Assembly: GCA_017475485.1 (NCBI GenBank)
Contig: JAFVFO010000009.1
Location: 1 to 64,000 of the forward strand
Length of the DNA: 64,000 nucleotides
Origin: Candidatus Gastranaerophilales bacterium
GTDB lineage: Bacteria; Cyanobacteriota; Vampirovibrionia; Gastranaerophilales; Gastranaerophilaceae
Direction of reading: 5' to 3'
The translations under genes were made by a program, and so were the position numbers. The notes beneath the pieces were generated by a model. It was not told the origin of the DNA and ran no database searches. It was given only the letters and a program-made list of their open reading frames with translations. Positions 24,607-32,982 of this stretch are shown piece by piece (position 1 is the first letter of the stretch; every line of letters starts with the position of its first letter).

Positions 24607-25259
24607 TGGCTCTACATCAACTTAAGTATCCTTATCGTCAGTTTATTTTGCCTGTTGTAAAAAAACTGACCTTCATTAATCCTGATTTCATCAGTGCTGT
24701 TGCATTTTTTGTAGCACTGTTAACAGGGTATGCTTTCTATAAAGGAAGTGCTTGTTCATGCTGGTATTTGTGGATTGTTCTTTTAATTGTTGCAAGAATG
24801 ACTCTAAATACCATGGATGGAGTTTTAGCAATTGAGCGCGGTGATGATAAAAAAGTTCATGGCAAAATGGTAAACGCATTACCTGACAGATATGCGGATT
24901 TATTTGTTTTATCAGGAATTGTATTAAGTCCTATTTGTAATGATATAATTGGTTTATGCGCATTATGTACCGTTGTGCTTGTAAGTTATTCCGGCATGTT
25001 AGGCAAGGCTCTCGGTGTTTCTTGGCAGGGTCATGGCCCATTAGATAAGGTTGAAAGATTATTTCTTTATATAATTATTTCTCTTGCGCAATGGTGGGGT
25101 TATCGTACAGGCGCACCAACCGTTCATATTTCAGGTTTTGAATTTTCATACGTTGAGCTTGGTATGATTTTATTTATCGTACTTGGCCAAATTACAGTTA
25201 TAAGAAGAACTTTGGGTATGAAAAAAGAAGTTGATGAAAACCCTGATATGGAATGGTAA
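24606..25259 (+). CDS. CDP-alcohol phosphatidyltransferase, YnbA-like
   Basis: 217 residues, about six membrane helices. The catalytic motif D-x2-D-G-x2-A-R..G-x3-D-x3-D reads N-T-M-D-G-V-L-A-I..G-K-M-V-N-A-L-P-D: first and third Asp are Asn and the Arg is Ile. Asn at these positions also occurs in the YnbA subfamily, so this looks like a subfamily feature, not decay. It should swap the CMP of CDP-diacylglycerol for an alcohol of unknown identity. Together with the preceding two genes it forms an ynbA/ynbB-like phospholipid module. Confidence 0.82.
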   Translation: MALHQLKYPYRQFILPVVKKLTFINPDFISAVAFFVALLTGYAFYKGSACSCWYLWIVLLIVARMTLNTMDGVLAIERGDDKKVHGKMVNALPDRYADLFVLSGIVLSPICNDIIGLCALCTVVLVSYSGMLGKALGVSWQGHGPLDKVERLFLYIIISLAQWWGYRTGAPTVHISGFEFSYVELGMILFIVLGQITVIRRTLGMKKEVDENPDMEW

Positions 25260-25270
25260 TTTTATAAATT

Positions 25271-25295
25271 AAAGGGCGGTTAATTCCGCCCTTTT
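25271..25295. terminator. Bidirectional terminator
   Basis: AAAGGGCGG (25271-25279) pairs with CCGCCCTTT (25286-25294), loop TTAATT, with T/A runs on both sides. It serves the plus-strand lipid cluster and the convergent secA. Confidence 0.88.
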
Positions 25296-25300
25296 AAATT

Positions 25301-27934
25301 TTAAGTGTTATTTTCCATAACCTGTACGCCAAATTTTGCCCTGAATAAGTGTTGTATTGTTTCTGATTGAATTTCAGCCATAAGCGCATTAAATAAGTTG
25401 TATGCTTCTTTTTTATATTCGATAAGCGGGTCTTTTTGTCCGTAAGCAACAAGGCCTATTGAATCTTTCAACATATCAATATTTCCCAAATGGTCAATCC
25501 ATTTAGCGTCAACCACTTGCAATAAAATATCTCTTTCTATGTGACGGACAATGTTATCATCTTTAAACGGAACTTGAGCAACAAAGTCGCTTCCGTAATA
25601 TTTAGACATTACTTCGTTAAAATCTTTGATTGTATCTGATTCAAATTGTTTATAGCTGTCAAGGGCTAATTGTTTCCAATTTTGTATAATTTCGCCTGCT
25701 CTTAAATCCTTAATTTCTTCAGTTTTAACTTTGTCTTTTAACTGTGGGAATACACTGACAAATTCTTTAACAAGCATAACGATATCATCCCAAACATATT
25801 CCTGCGGTGACATATCTTTATTGATGTATTGACCTATTATGCGCTCAACTTCTTTACCTATCATAAACTTGATGTCCTCTGTAAGATTTTCGGACGCAAG
25901 TACTTTTCTTCTTTGATGGTAGAATTTTTCACGTTGTATATTCATAACATCATCATATTCAAGAACTGATTTTCTTATATCAAAATGATATGTTTCTACT
26001 TTCTTTTGCGCTGATTCGATTTGACGGGTAATAAGCCTGTTTTCAATTGCAGTATCATCATCAACATTCAGCATAGTCATTAAACCGGCTATTTTTTCAC
26101 CGCCAAAAATTCTCATTAAATCATCTTCTAAAGATAAGAAGAATTTAGTTGAACCGGGGTCACCCTGACGCGCAGCACGACCGCGCAATTGATTATCAAT
26201 ACGGCGGGATTCGTGACGTTCTGTGCCGATTACATGTAATCCGCCAAGTTTTACAACTTTATCGTGTTCTTCTTGGGTTATTTTTCTCGCATTTTTTAAG
26301 GCTAATTCCTTTTTTTCTTCGTATTCGGGACTGTCAGGGGTGATTTTAGCTCTATCCAGTGCTTCTTTTGCTAAATATTCGGCATTACCCCCCAATAAAA
26401 TATCCGTACCTCTGCCTGCCATGTTGGTTGCAATTGTAACAGCGCCCAAACGTCCTGCTTGAGCTATGATGTATGCTTCTTTTTCATGGTGTTTGGCATT
26501 TAAAACATTATGTTTAATACCCATTTTCTTTAAAATTGATGATAAATATTCGCTCTTTTCAATTGAAATTGTACCTACAAGTGTCGGCCTGCCTATTTTT
26601 TGCATTTGTTCAATTTCGCGAGCTACAAATTCAAACTTCTTTTGAACTGTTTTGTAGATAACATCAGGATGATTAATTCTGATATCTTCCTTATTTGTCG
26701 GAATTTGCGTAACTTGAAGATTATAAATTTTACCAAACTCCGCTTCTTCAGTCATTGCAGTCCCTGTCATGCCTGATAATTTAGGATACAATCTGAATAA
26801 ATTTTGAAAAGTAATTGAGGCTAAGGTTTGTGTTTCATCTTGAATTTTAACTCCTTCTTTTGCTTCAATTGCTTGGTGTAATCCGTCAGACCACCTGCGC
26901 CCTTCCATAATACGGCCCGTAAATTCATCAACTATCATAACCTGATTATCTTTAACAACATAATCGGTATCTTTTATAAATAATTCTTTTGCCTTTAAGG
27001 CTTGCAATAAGTGATGAGCATATTGAGTTTTCATATCAAATAATTCATCAACATTTAAAAGTTTTTCGGCTTTTATAACGCCTTGTTCCGTAAAAATGAT
27101 ATTTTTATTTTTTTCATCAACTTCATAATCTTCTACTTTGGTTAATTTTGGTGCAATTTTAGCCATTAATTTATATGTTTGAGCTGATTTTTCAAGACGG
27201 CCTGAAATTATTAAAGGTGTTCTTGCCTCATCAATCAAAATAGAATCGACTTCATCAATAATAGCGTAGTTATAAGGCCTTTGAACCAAGGAATTAATAT
27301 CTGATGCCATATTGTCGCGTAAATAGTCAAAACCGAATTCGTTATTTGTACCATAAGTAATATCGCACCTGTAGGCTTCTTTTTTGGATTCGTAGCTGTT
27401 ATATTCACCGCTTGATAAAATAACACCTACTGTCAGGCCTAAAAATTCATAAATTTTGCCCATCCAATCCCTGTCACGTTTTGCCAGATAATCATTAACC
27501 GTTACAACATGAACCCCTTTGCCTGTTAGTGCGTTTAAGTATGCAGGCAGTGTTGCAACAAGTGTTTTACCATCGCCTGTTCTCATTTCTGCGATATGGC
27601 CTTCATGCAAGAAAATCCCGCCGATTAATTGAACATCAAAATGGCGCAAATTTAAAACTCTTTTTCCTGCTTCGCGCACCGTTGCAAATGCTTCGGGTAA
27701 AATTTCGTCCAGTGCCTGCTTTTCAAGTTTTCTGTCTTCTTTGATATCATTAGATGTCGGACGTTTTGATAGAATTTCTTTGAATTCTTGCGTTTTTGCT
27801 TTTAATTGTTCATCCGTTAGTTTTGAAAATTCTTCTTCGAGTTCGTTTATTCTATCAACAACGGGCATAATTTTGTTGATTTTTCTAACATTAGGGTCTT
27901 TAAAAATTTTAAGTAATATATCTATAAGTGCCAT
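25301..27934 (-). CDS. secA: Preprotein translocase ATPase SecA
   Basis: 877 residues. It drives proteins through SecYEG. Seen: M-R-T-G-D-G-K-T-L-V (Walker A), Y-G-T-N-N-E-F-G-F-D-Y-L-R-D-N, I-I-D-E-V-D-S-I-L-I-D-E-A-R-T-P-L (Walker B), the preprotein cross-linking domain, S-G-M-T-G-T-A, N-M-A-G-R-G-T-D-I and R-I-D-N-Q-L-R-G-R-A-A-R-Q-G-D-P-G-S. The scaffold and wing domains are complete, but the protein ends at M-E-N-N-T soon after the helical scaffold, so the C-terminal Cys-rich zinc tail that binds SecB/lipid is absent. GAGGAG lies 14 bases before the ATG, unusually far; TAGTAT is seven bases upstream. Confidence 0.97.
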   Translation of the reverse strand: MALIDILLKIFKDPNVRKINKIMPVVDRINELEEEFSKLTDEQLKAKTQEFKEILSKRPTSNDIKEDRKLEKQALDEILPEAFATVREAGKRVLNLRHFDVQLIGGIFLHEGHIAEMRTGDGKTLVATLPAYLNALTGKGVHVVTVNDYLAKRDRDWMGKIYEFLGLTVGVILSSGEYNSYESKKEAYRCDITYGTNNEFGFDYLRDNMASDINSLVQRPYNYAIIDEVDSILIDEARTPLIISGRLEKSAQTYKLMAKIAPKLTKVEDYEVDEKNKNIIFTEQGVIKAEKLLNVDELFDMKTQYAHHLLQALKAKELFIKDTDYVVKDNQVMIVDEFTGRIMEGRRWSDGLHQAIEAKEGVKIQDETQTLASITFQNLFRLYPKLSGMTGTAMTEEAEFGKIYNLQVTQIPTNKEDIRINHPDVIYKTVQKKFEFVAREIEQMQKIGRPTLVGTISIEKSEYLSSILKKMGIKHNVLNAKHHEKEAYIIAQAGRLGAVTIATNMAGRGTDILLGGNAEYLAKEALDRAKITPDSPEYEEKKELALKNARKITQEEHDKVVKLGGLHVIGTERHESRRIDNQLRGRAARQGDPGSTKFFLSLEDDLMRIFGGEKIAGLMTMLNVDDDTAIENRLITRQIESAQKKVETYHFDIRKSVLEYDDVMNIQREKFYHQRRKVLASENLTEDIKFMIGKEVERIIGQYINKDMSPQEYVWDDIVMLVKEFVSVFPQLKDKVKTEEIKDLRAGEIIQNWKQLALDSYKQFESDTIKDFNEVMSKYYGSDFVAQVPFKDDNIVRHIERDILLQVVDAKWIDHLGNIDMLKDSIGLVAYGQKDPLIEYKKEAYNLFNALMAEIQSETIQHLFRAKFGVQVMENNT

Positions 27935-27974
27935 ATCGACAATACTATCTCCTCAAGTCATAATTTTACTTAAT

Positions 27975-28003
27975 TTTAACATAAAAAAATTTTATAGTAT
28001 AAT
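27975..28003 (+). promoter_or_regulatory. ileS promoter
   Basis: TTTAAC (27975-27980), 17-base spacer, TATAAT (27998-28003). This gives a leader of about 27 bases containing AAAGAGG before the ATG at 28037. No T-box structure is present. Confidence 0.6.
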
Positions 28004-28036
28004 TAACTTAACAGTTTATTTATTAAAGAGGATGAT

Positions 28037-30838
28037 ATGAATCAACAAACACAGCAAAAACAATTTAAAGATACCTTAAATCTGCCTTCTACGACATTAG
28101 CCATGAGGGCAAATGCTACGGTTCGCGAGCTTGAAATTCAAAAATTTTGGGAAGAAAATAAAATTTACGATAAAATTATTGAAAAAAACAAAAATAAAAC
28201 CCCGTTTGTTTTGCATGACGGCCCGCCGTATTTGTCGTCCGATAAAATCCATGTGGGTACTGCCTTAAATAAAATTTTAAAAGATATTATTTTGAAACAT
28301 AAAGCACAGCTTGGTTTTTATACTCCTTATGTTCCGGGATACGATGCCCATGGACTTCCAATTGAAAATGCCGTTGTTAAAACAATTAAGGGCGGAAGAA
28401 GTGCATTGACTGAAGGTGAACTAAGACAAAAATGCAGAGAATATGCACTTAAATCACTAAAGGGCCAAGAAAGTGCATTTAAAAGGCTTGGAGTTTTAGG
28501 TAATTGGGAAAACCCTTATTTAACAATTGCGCCTGAATATGAAGCTGAACAAATCAGAGTTTTTGGCGAAATGTATAAAAAAGGCTATATCGAAAAAGGT
28601 TTAAAACCTGTATATTGGTGTGCTGATTGTGAAACAGCACTTGCGGAAGCGGAAGTTGAATATGCGGATATTACTTCTGACAGTATATATGTTAAATTTG
28701 AAATGCTTGAAGTTCAGAAACTTTATGAAAAAGCGGGAATTAAATCTCAAAACAAGTTGTATTCTATAATTTGGACAACAACTCCTTGGACAATTCCTTC
28801 TAATAACGGTATTTGTTTGAATTCCAGATTTAACTATACAATTTTTGAATATAAAGGCGATAATTATTTTGTTGCAAGCGATTTATTAAAAACATTTACG
28901 GATGATGTTGAATGGACTGATTATAAAGAATTAGCCGAACTTAAAGGTGCTGATTTTGAATATATGAAGGCTAAACATCCTTTGTATGACAGATATTCTC
29001 TTTTGATTTTGGGTGATCATGTTACGCTTGAAGCAGGTACGGGTGCTGTTCATACTGCCCCCGGTCATGGTTTAGAGGACTGGGAAGCAGGGCAAAAATA
29101 CGGCCTTGAAACATTTTCACCGTTTGATTCAAAAGGGTGCTGGACTTCCGCTGTTCCTGACCTTGAGGGAGTTCCATACTACAAAGGCAATGCTATGGTT
29201 ATTGAAAAATTAAAAGATTGCAATGCTTTAATTAAATCTCAAGAAATTATGCACTCTTATCCTCATTGCTGGAGATGTAAACATCCTGTTATGTATAGAA
29301 GCACTCCGCAATGGTTTGTGCGCGTTGATAAGTTTAGGGATAAAGCTCTTGAATGTATAAAAAATGTTAAATGGATTCCCTCATCTGGCGAAAGCCGTAT
29401 AGGAAATATGGTTGCAAACCGTTCCGATTGGTGTATATCGCGCCAGCGTGCTTGGGGTGTGCCTATTCCTATTTTTACCTGTGAAGATTGCGGGGAAGTT
29501 ATTTGCAATGATGAAACAATTGAAAATGTTGCAAAAATATTTGAAAAAGAATCATCTGACGCATGGGTAAACCACAGTGCCGAGGAGCTTCTGCCAAAAG
29601 GCTTTAAGTGTCCTAAATGCGGCGGTATTCATTTTATTAAAGAAAAAGATATTATGGATGTTTGGTTTGATTCGGGTGTATCTTGGCGCGCTGTTGTTGA
29701 AAAACGTTCCGATGAACTGTCAAACATACCTGTTGATATGTACTTAGAAGGCTCTGACCAGCACCGCGGTTGGTTTCAATCGTCATTATTGACTTCTGTT
29801 GCAACAAATAATATTGCACCATACAAGCAGGTTTTAACTCATGGGTTTGTATTTGGTGAAGACGGCAGAAAAATGTCTAAATCATTAGGTAATTATATTC
29901 GCCCCGATGATATTATTAAAAATTACGGTGCAGATATATTAAGGCTTTGGGCGGCTTCTGTCGATTATAAAAATGATATTAAAATCGGGAATAATATCAT
30001 AGGCCAATTATCTGAAATCTTTAAGAAAACAAGAAATACAGCAAGATTTTTAATGGGTAATTTGTTTGATTTTGACCCTAAAAAAGATTATGTATCTTAT
30101 AATAATCTTGAGGCTATTGATAAATTCGCGCTTTCCCGTCTTGCAAAGTTGATTAATGCCGTAGATGAAGCATTTATGGGCTATGAGTTCTATAAATATT
30201 TCCAACATCTGCAAAATTTTGCAAGTACGGACTTAAGTTCCTTCTATCTTGATATTGTTAAAGACAGATTATACACAAAAGGCAAAAAATCCTTATCGCG
30301 CAGGGCATGTCAGAGTGTTATGTATGAAATATTACATGCTCTTGTCAGGATATTAGTTCCTGTTATGCCTCATCAGGCTGAAGATATTTGGATGAACATG
30401 CCCGAAAATCATAAATCTGAAATATCTGCTTTATTGACTTCTTGGCCTGAGGTTAAAAAAGAATGGATTAATAATGAATTGGATGAAGAATTTTCTTTAC
30501 TGCTTAAAACACGCGAAATTGTTTCAAAAGCAATTGAACCTCTTCGTTCTGCCGAGCCTAAGGTTGTAGGTTCATCCTTAGAAGCGGACGTTGTAATAAA
30601 ATCGGAAAATGCTTCAAAATCAGAACTTTTAAATAAATATAAAGATATTCTTGCTGATTTATATATTGTTTCACATGTTTCTATTCAAGATACAGCGCAA
30701 AAAGCGCTTAATGAATATTCTCAGGATGAATTTGAAGTCAAGGTATATAAAGCGCAGGGTGAAAAATGTGCAAGATGTTGGAAATATCGCGAATTAAATT
30801 CTGACGGTATTTGCGCTGATTGTATGGAAGCAATTTAA
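28037..30838 (+). CDS. ileS: Isoleucyl-tRNA synthetase
   Basis: 933 residues, bacterial-type IleRS. Class I motifs: P-P-Y..H-V-G-T-A-L-N-K at 64-79 and K-M-S-K-S near 612. The first normally reads H-I-G-H; here the last His is Thr. The editing domain has T-T-P-W-T-I-P and the G-T-G-A-V-H-T-A-P-G-H-G motif. The C-terminus carries a zinc knuckle C-A-R-C-W-K-Y..C-A-D-C, as in eubacterial long-form IleRS. Shine-Dalgarno AAAGAGG. A terminator follows immediately, so it is monocistronic. Confidence 0.96.
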   Translation: MNQQTQQKQFKDTLNLPSTTLAMRANATVRELEIQKFWEENKIYDKIIEKNKNKTPFVLHDGPPYLSSDKIHVGTALNKILKDIILKHKAQLGFYTPYVPGYDAHGLPIENAVVKTIKGGRSALTEGELRQKCREYALKSLKGQESAFKRLGVLGNWENPYLTIAPEYEAEQIRVFGEMYKKGYIEKGLKPVYWCADCETALAEAEVEYADITSDSIYVKFEMLEVQKLYEKAGIKSQNKLYSIIWTTTPWTIPSNNGICLNSRFNYTIFEYKGDNYFVASDLLKTFTDDVEWTDYKELAELKGADFEYMKAKHPLYDRYSLLILGDHVTLEAGTGAVHTAPGHGLEDWEAGQKYGLETFSPFDSKGCWTSAVPDLEGVPYYKGNAMVIEKLKDCNALIKSQEIMHSYPHCWRCKHPVMYRSTPQWFVRVDKFRDKALECIKNVKWIPSSGESRIGNMVANRSDWCISRQRAWGVPIPIFTCEDCGEVICNDETIENVAKIFEKESSDAWVNHSAEELLPKGFKCPKCGGIHFIKEKDIMDVWFDSGVSWRAVVEKRSDELSNIPVDMYLEGSDQHRGWFQSSLLTSVATNNIAPYKQVLTHGFVFGEDGRKMSKSLGNYIRPDDIIKNYGADILRLWAASVDYKNDIKIGNNIIGQLSEIFKKTRNTARFLMGNLFDFDPKKDYVSYNNLEAIDKFALSRLAKLINAVDEAFMGYEFYKYFQHLQNFASTDLSSFYLDIVKDRLYTKGKKSLSRRACQSVMYEILHALVRILVPVMPHQAEDIWMNMPENHKSEISALLTSWPEVKKEWINNELDEEFSLLLKTREIVSKAIEPLRSAEPKVVGSSLEADVVIKSENASKSELLNKYKDILADLYIVSHVSIQDTAQKALNEYSQDEFEVKVYKAQGEKCARCWKYRELNSDGICADCMEAI

Positions 30839-30846
30839 TAATTTTA

Positions 30847-30878
30847 ATTCAGGCTGAAATTTTCAGCCTGAATTTTTA
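30847..30878. terminator. Terminator after ileS
   Basis: Eleven-pair stem ATTCAGGCTGA (30847-30857) with TCAGCCTGAAT (30863-30873), then T5 on the plus strand. It also serves the convergent gene at 30881. Confidence 0.88.
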
Positions 30879-30880
30879 TA

Positions 30881-31354
30881 TTATGCAGCTACCGGCTCCG
30901 GAATTTTTACATTTTTCATAATCATTTGGAAGAAAGTTATCATGGCTTGATTATTATTTTCGTGCACCCATTGTATAATAGGCTTAATTGTTTGCCATGT
31001 TTCTTCTTTATTGACTTTAAAGGATTTAATAATTCCTAAAGCTAAATCTTTGATATCAACTGATTTACTTGATGCAGTATTACAAATTCTGTTAATTGCT
31101 CTTGAGGTTTCAATTCTTTGCAGTGTTGCTTTCATTAAATTTGAATTTCCGGAATTCGGAACTATGCTTAGTTCTTTCATAATGCCATTGATTGTATTTT
31201 GCGTATATTGAGTATCTTTCAGGTATATATCTGCTTTGTACAATCTTTCATCTAAAAGCTGTGCAAATTGCTTTGCAAGTTCTTTTCTGTCTGCCCCTTG
31301 AGGCAAAATTGCGCCGTCTAACATAGCGTTTGCAATGCCTTTAGTTATAGGCAC
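30881..31354 (-). pseudogene. Lineage-specific helical protein, 5' end broken by IS remnant
   Basis: Up to 157 codons on the minus strand, all-helical, with no recognised family. The reading frame opens with GTG at 31354 exactly where the IS3 remnant begins, and no Shine-Dalgarno sequence precedes it, so the original start has probably been lost. The surviving region has Q-G-A-D-R-K-E-L-A-K-Q-F-A-Q-L-L near its start and ends in P-E-P-V-A-A. An internal ATG at 31324 could still allow translation. It was probably the third gene of the unit that includes 32025-32780 and 31752-32006. Confidence 0.5.
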
Positions 31355-31691
31355 AATAGAAAACTTAAAAAGTAAAATTTATTTAGATAATGTTTTAATT
31401 CACTCAGACCAAGGATTTCATTACACAAATGCACAATACAGAAAATTGTTACAAGATAACAATGTAATTCAATCAATGTCAAGAAAAGGAAACTGTATTG
31501 ATAATGCTCCAATCGAAAGTTTCTTTGGTCATTTAAAAGATGAATTAGATTACAAAGAATGTAAAACTTTTGAAGAACTTGTTGAAAAAATAGATAAATA
31601 CATATACTATTACAACAATGAAAGGTATCAATGGAGTAGAAATAAAATGACTCCTGTTGAATACAGAAGTCATTTATTACTTGCTTCTTGA
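31335..31691 (+). pseudogene. IS3-family transposase (OrfB) C-terminal fragment
   Basis: About 112 codons of an IS3/IS150-type DDE transposase. They include the second catalytic Asp in I-H-S-D-Q-G-F-H-Y-T and the Glu in D-N-A-P-I-E-S-F-F-G-H-L-K-D-E, then the family C-terminus Y-Y-N-N-E-R-Y-Q-W and M-T-P-V-E-Y-R. The first two thirds (HTH and first Asp) are missing. The first eight codons come from the disrupted neighbour in the opposite strand. It cannot encode active transposase. Confidence 0.85.
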
Positions 31692-31732
31692 ACCGAGTTT
31701 TTTTCTTTGTCTAGTTTATTGGGCTCAGTTCA
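31355..31732 (+). mobile_element. IS3-family insertion sequence remnant (right end)
   Basis: The left boundary is where the transposase-like frame begins; no left inverted repeat is present. The right end reads, inward from 31732 on the minus strand, TGAACTGAGCCCAATAAACT, which is a typical IS3/IS150-group terminal repeat. About 380 bases remain out of an expected ~1.2 kb, so most of the element has been deleted along with part of its target. Confidence 0.8.
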
Positions 31733-31751
31733 TAATTATATATATCCCTGG

Positions 31752-32006
31752 TTATTGTTTTTGTGCTTTTGCTTCTTTAATTTTATTTACAACACCTTTA
31801 ACGATTGAAAATGCACTTAAAGCTGCTGCTAAAATTACCGCGCCGCCGACAATTGCATTCTTCTGACCTTTAACTGAGGCCGGAATATGTTCGGCTGCAA
31901 GGTTTTTTGCACCTGATGCATATTTAATTGTAGTTTTGCCAACTGTGTTAGCTGCGTTTAGTGCAGCTTGCGGAATGGCTTTTAAAGTATTTAGATTTAC
32001 TTGCAT
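31752..32006 (-). CDS. Small protein with one membrane helix
   Basis: 84 residues, not recognised. An amphipathic, Ala/Asn-rich N-terminus (M-Q-V-N-L-N-T-L-K-A-I-P-Q-A-A), a Gly/Ala-rich hydrophobic segment (about 51-70, N-A-I-V-G-G-A-V-I-L-A-A-A-L-S-A-F), and a Lys-rich tail ending K-A-Q-K-Q. Ribosome binding site AAAGGAAAAG. It is 18 bases downstream of the next gene in the unit and shares its Ala/Gly-rich helical composition, suggesting a common membrane-associated function. Confidence 0.6.
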   Translation of the reverse strand: MQVNLNTLKAIPQAALNAANTVGKTTIKYASGAKNLAAEHIPASVKGQKNAIVGGAVILAAALSAFSIVKGVVNKIKEAKAQKQ

Positions 32007-32024
32007 AACTTTTCCTTTCTTTGT

Positions 32025-32780
32025 TTACGCTGCATCTGTATCGAATAGTTTATTGTATTCTTTTTCAATTTCTTTGTTATCTAATACAGCTTCTAAGACG
32101 TCGCCGCCGCCGTCACCGGCTTTCCAACCGAATAAACCGCCGAGAGCGGAAAGTGCAACGCTTGATTTGCTGTTAATTCCAACTGTTTCTGTAATAAATC
32201 TGGTTGTGTCTTTAGCTTTTTCTTGGTCTTGAACAAAAACATTTACACGTTTGCCGACACCTTCGACAAAGTTTTTATCGGGAGCACCGATTTTTTTAGC
32301 TACTTCATCTAAATTGTCAAAGCTGAATCTTGCAAGTCTTTCGTTTACTGCATTTTTATGAGCAAGTTTTGCGGCTTCGTTATAGGCTTTGCCTTTGAAA
32401 ACTGTTTTTGCTGCATTGCCGATAGCGCCGCCTGCTTTAGTCATTGCACTTGCTACCATACCGCCTGCATAAACACCGACTTTACCGATGAAATTAGCGA
32501 TATTTTTGCCTTTTGCAATTGCTAACAAAATTGTACCTGCAGTTAAAATGCAAGTTTCAGGGCGGACATTTGCCTGAATTTGTGCAACTTTATTTTCAAA
32601 AACAGCCATTCTTTCTTGAGCTGATAAAGTATTTTTTTTAGTTTCGCTTAATGAAACATTTTCTTGCGGAAAACCTAAATCTTCTATTTTATATAATTCA
32701 GCGTCTTTATCAGTATCCGGTTTTGAAGGATGCCTGTATTGTTTGCCGAAATTAAGAGAATTTATCGCACCTAACTGCAT
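32025..32780 (-). CDS. Lineage-specific protein with N-terminal F-x-G-type motif
   Basis: 251 residues, not recognised. The N-terminus M-Q-L-G-A-I-N-S-L-N-F-G-K has the same I/L-x-F-x/G pattern as other unknown proteins here. Residues about 85-130 hold two Gly/Ala-rich hydrophobic stretches (I-L-T-A-G-T-I-L-L-A-I-A and V-G-V-Y-A-G-G-M-V-A-S-A), and a further one near 205-220 (L-S-A-L-G-G-L-F-G-W-K-A-G-D-G-G-G-D). A strong Shine-Dalgarno, AGGAGGTAAG, precedes the ATG. It leads the unit later cut by the IS3 remnant. Confidence 0.65.
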   Translation of the reverse strand: MQLGAINSLNFGKQYRHPSKPDTDKDAELYKIEDLGFPQENVSLSETKKNTLSAQERMAVFENKVAQIQANVRPETCILTAGTILLAIAKGKNIANFIGKVGVYAGGMVASAMTKAGGAIGNAAKTVFKGKAYNEAAKLAHKNAVNERLARFSFDNLDEVAKKIGAPDKNFVEGVGKRVNVFVQDQEKAKDTTRFITETVGINSKSSVALSALGGLFGWKAGDGGGDVLEAVLDNKEIEKEYNKLFDTDAA

Positions 32781-32812
32781 TTCACTTACCTCCTAGTTGA
32801 AGTCAATACACC

Positions 32813-32825
32813 TGTACAAAGTACA
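32813..32825. promoter_or_regulatory. Palindrome, possible operator
   Basis: TGTAC-AAA-GTACA lies about 33 bases upstream of the minus-strand start at 32780, in the divergent gap with the solute-binding protein gene. Its position fits a repressor site, but no copy elsewhere in the window supports it. Confidence 0.3.
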
Positions 32826-32970
32826 AACATATTTAAAGTTGCCTGTTATTGTTTTATTTTTGCGCCTATCTTTACAAATATTTACAATCTGAAAATCTAA
32901 GGGCTTAGTAGAGTTATTATAGTGCAAAAATATTAATAATGCAAGACTTTATAAGTTAAAAAAAACATTA

Positions 32971-32982
32971 TATAATAACTTT
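32971..32982 (+). promoter_or_regulatory. Leaderless -10 box of 32983 gene
   Basis: TATAAT (32971-32976), six bases, ATG at 32983. A weak TTTATA (32948-32953) sits 17 bases upstream. No Shine-Dalgarno sequence. Confidence 0.6.

Noticed and set aside
24606..25259. Calling the CDP-alcohol transferase a pseudoenzyme because of Asn for Asp
   Set aside because: As I recall the YnbA subfamily, Asn at these sites is normal there, so it is not evidence of decay.
27935..28036. T-box leader before ileS
   Set aside because: The leader predicted from TATAAT at 27998 is under 40 bases and has no T-box or terminator structure.
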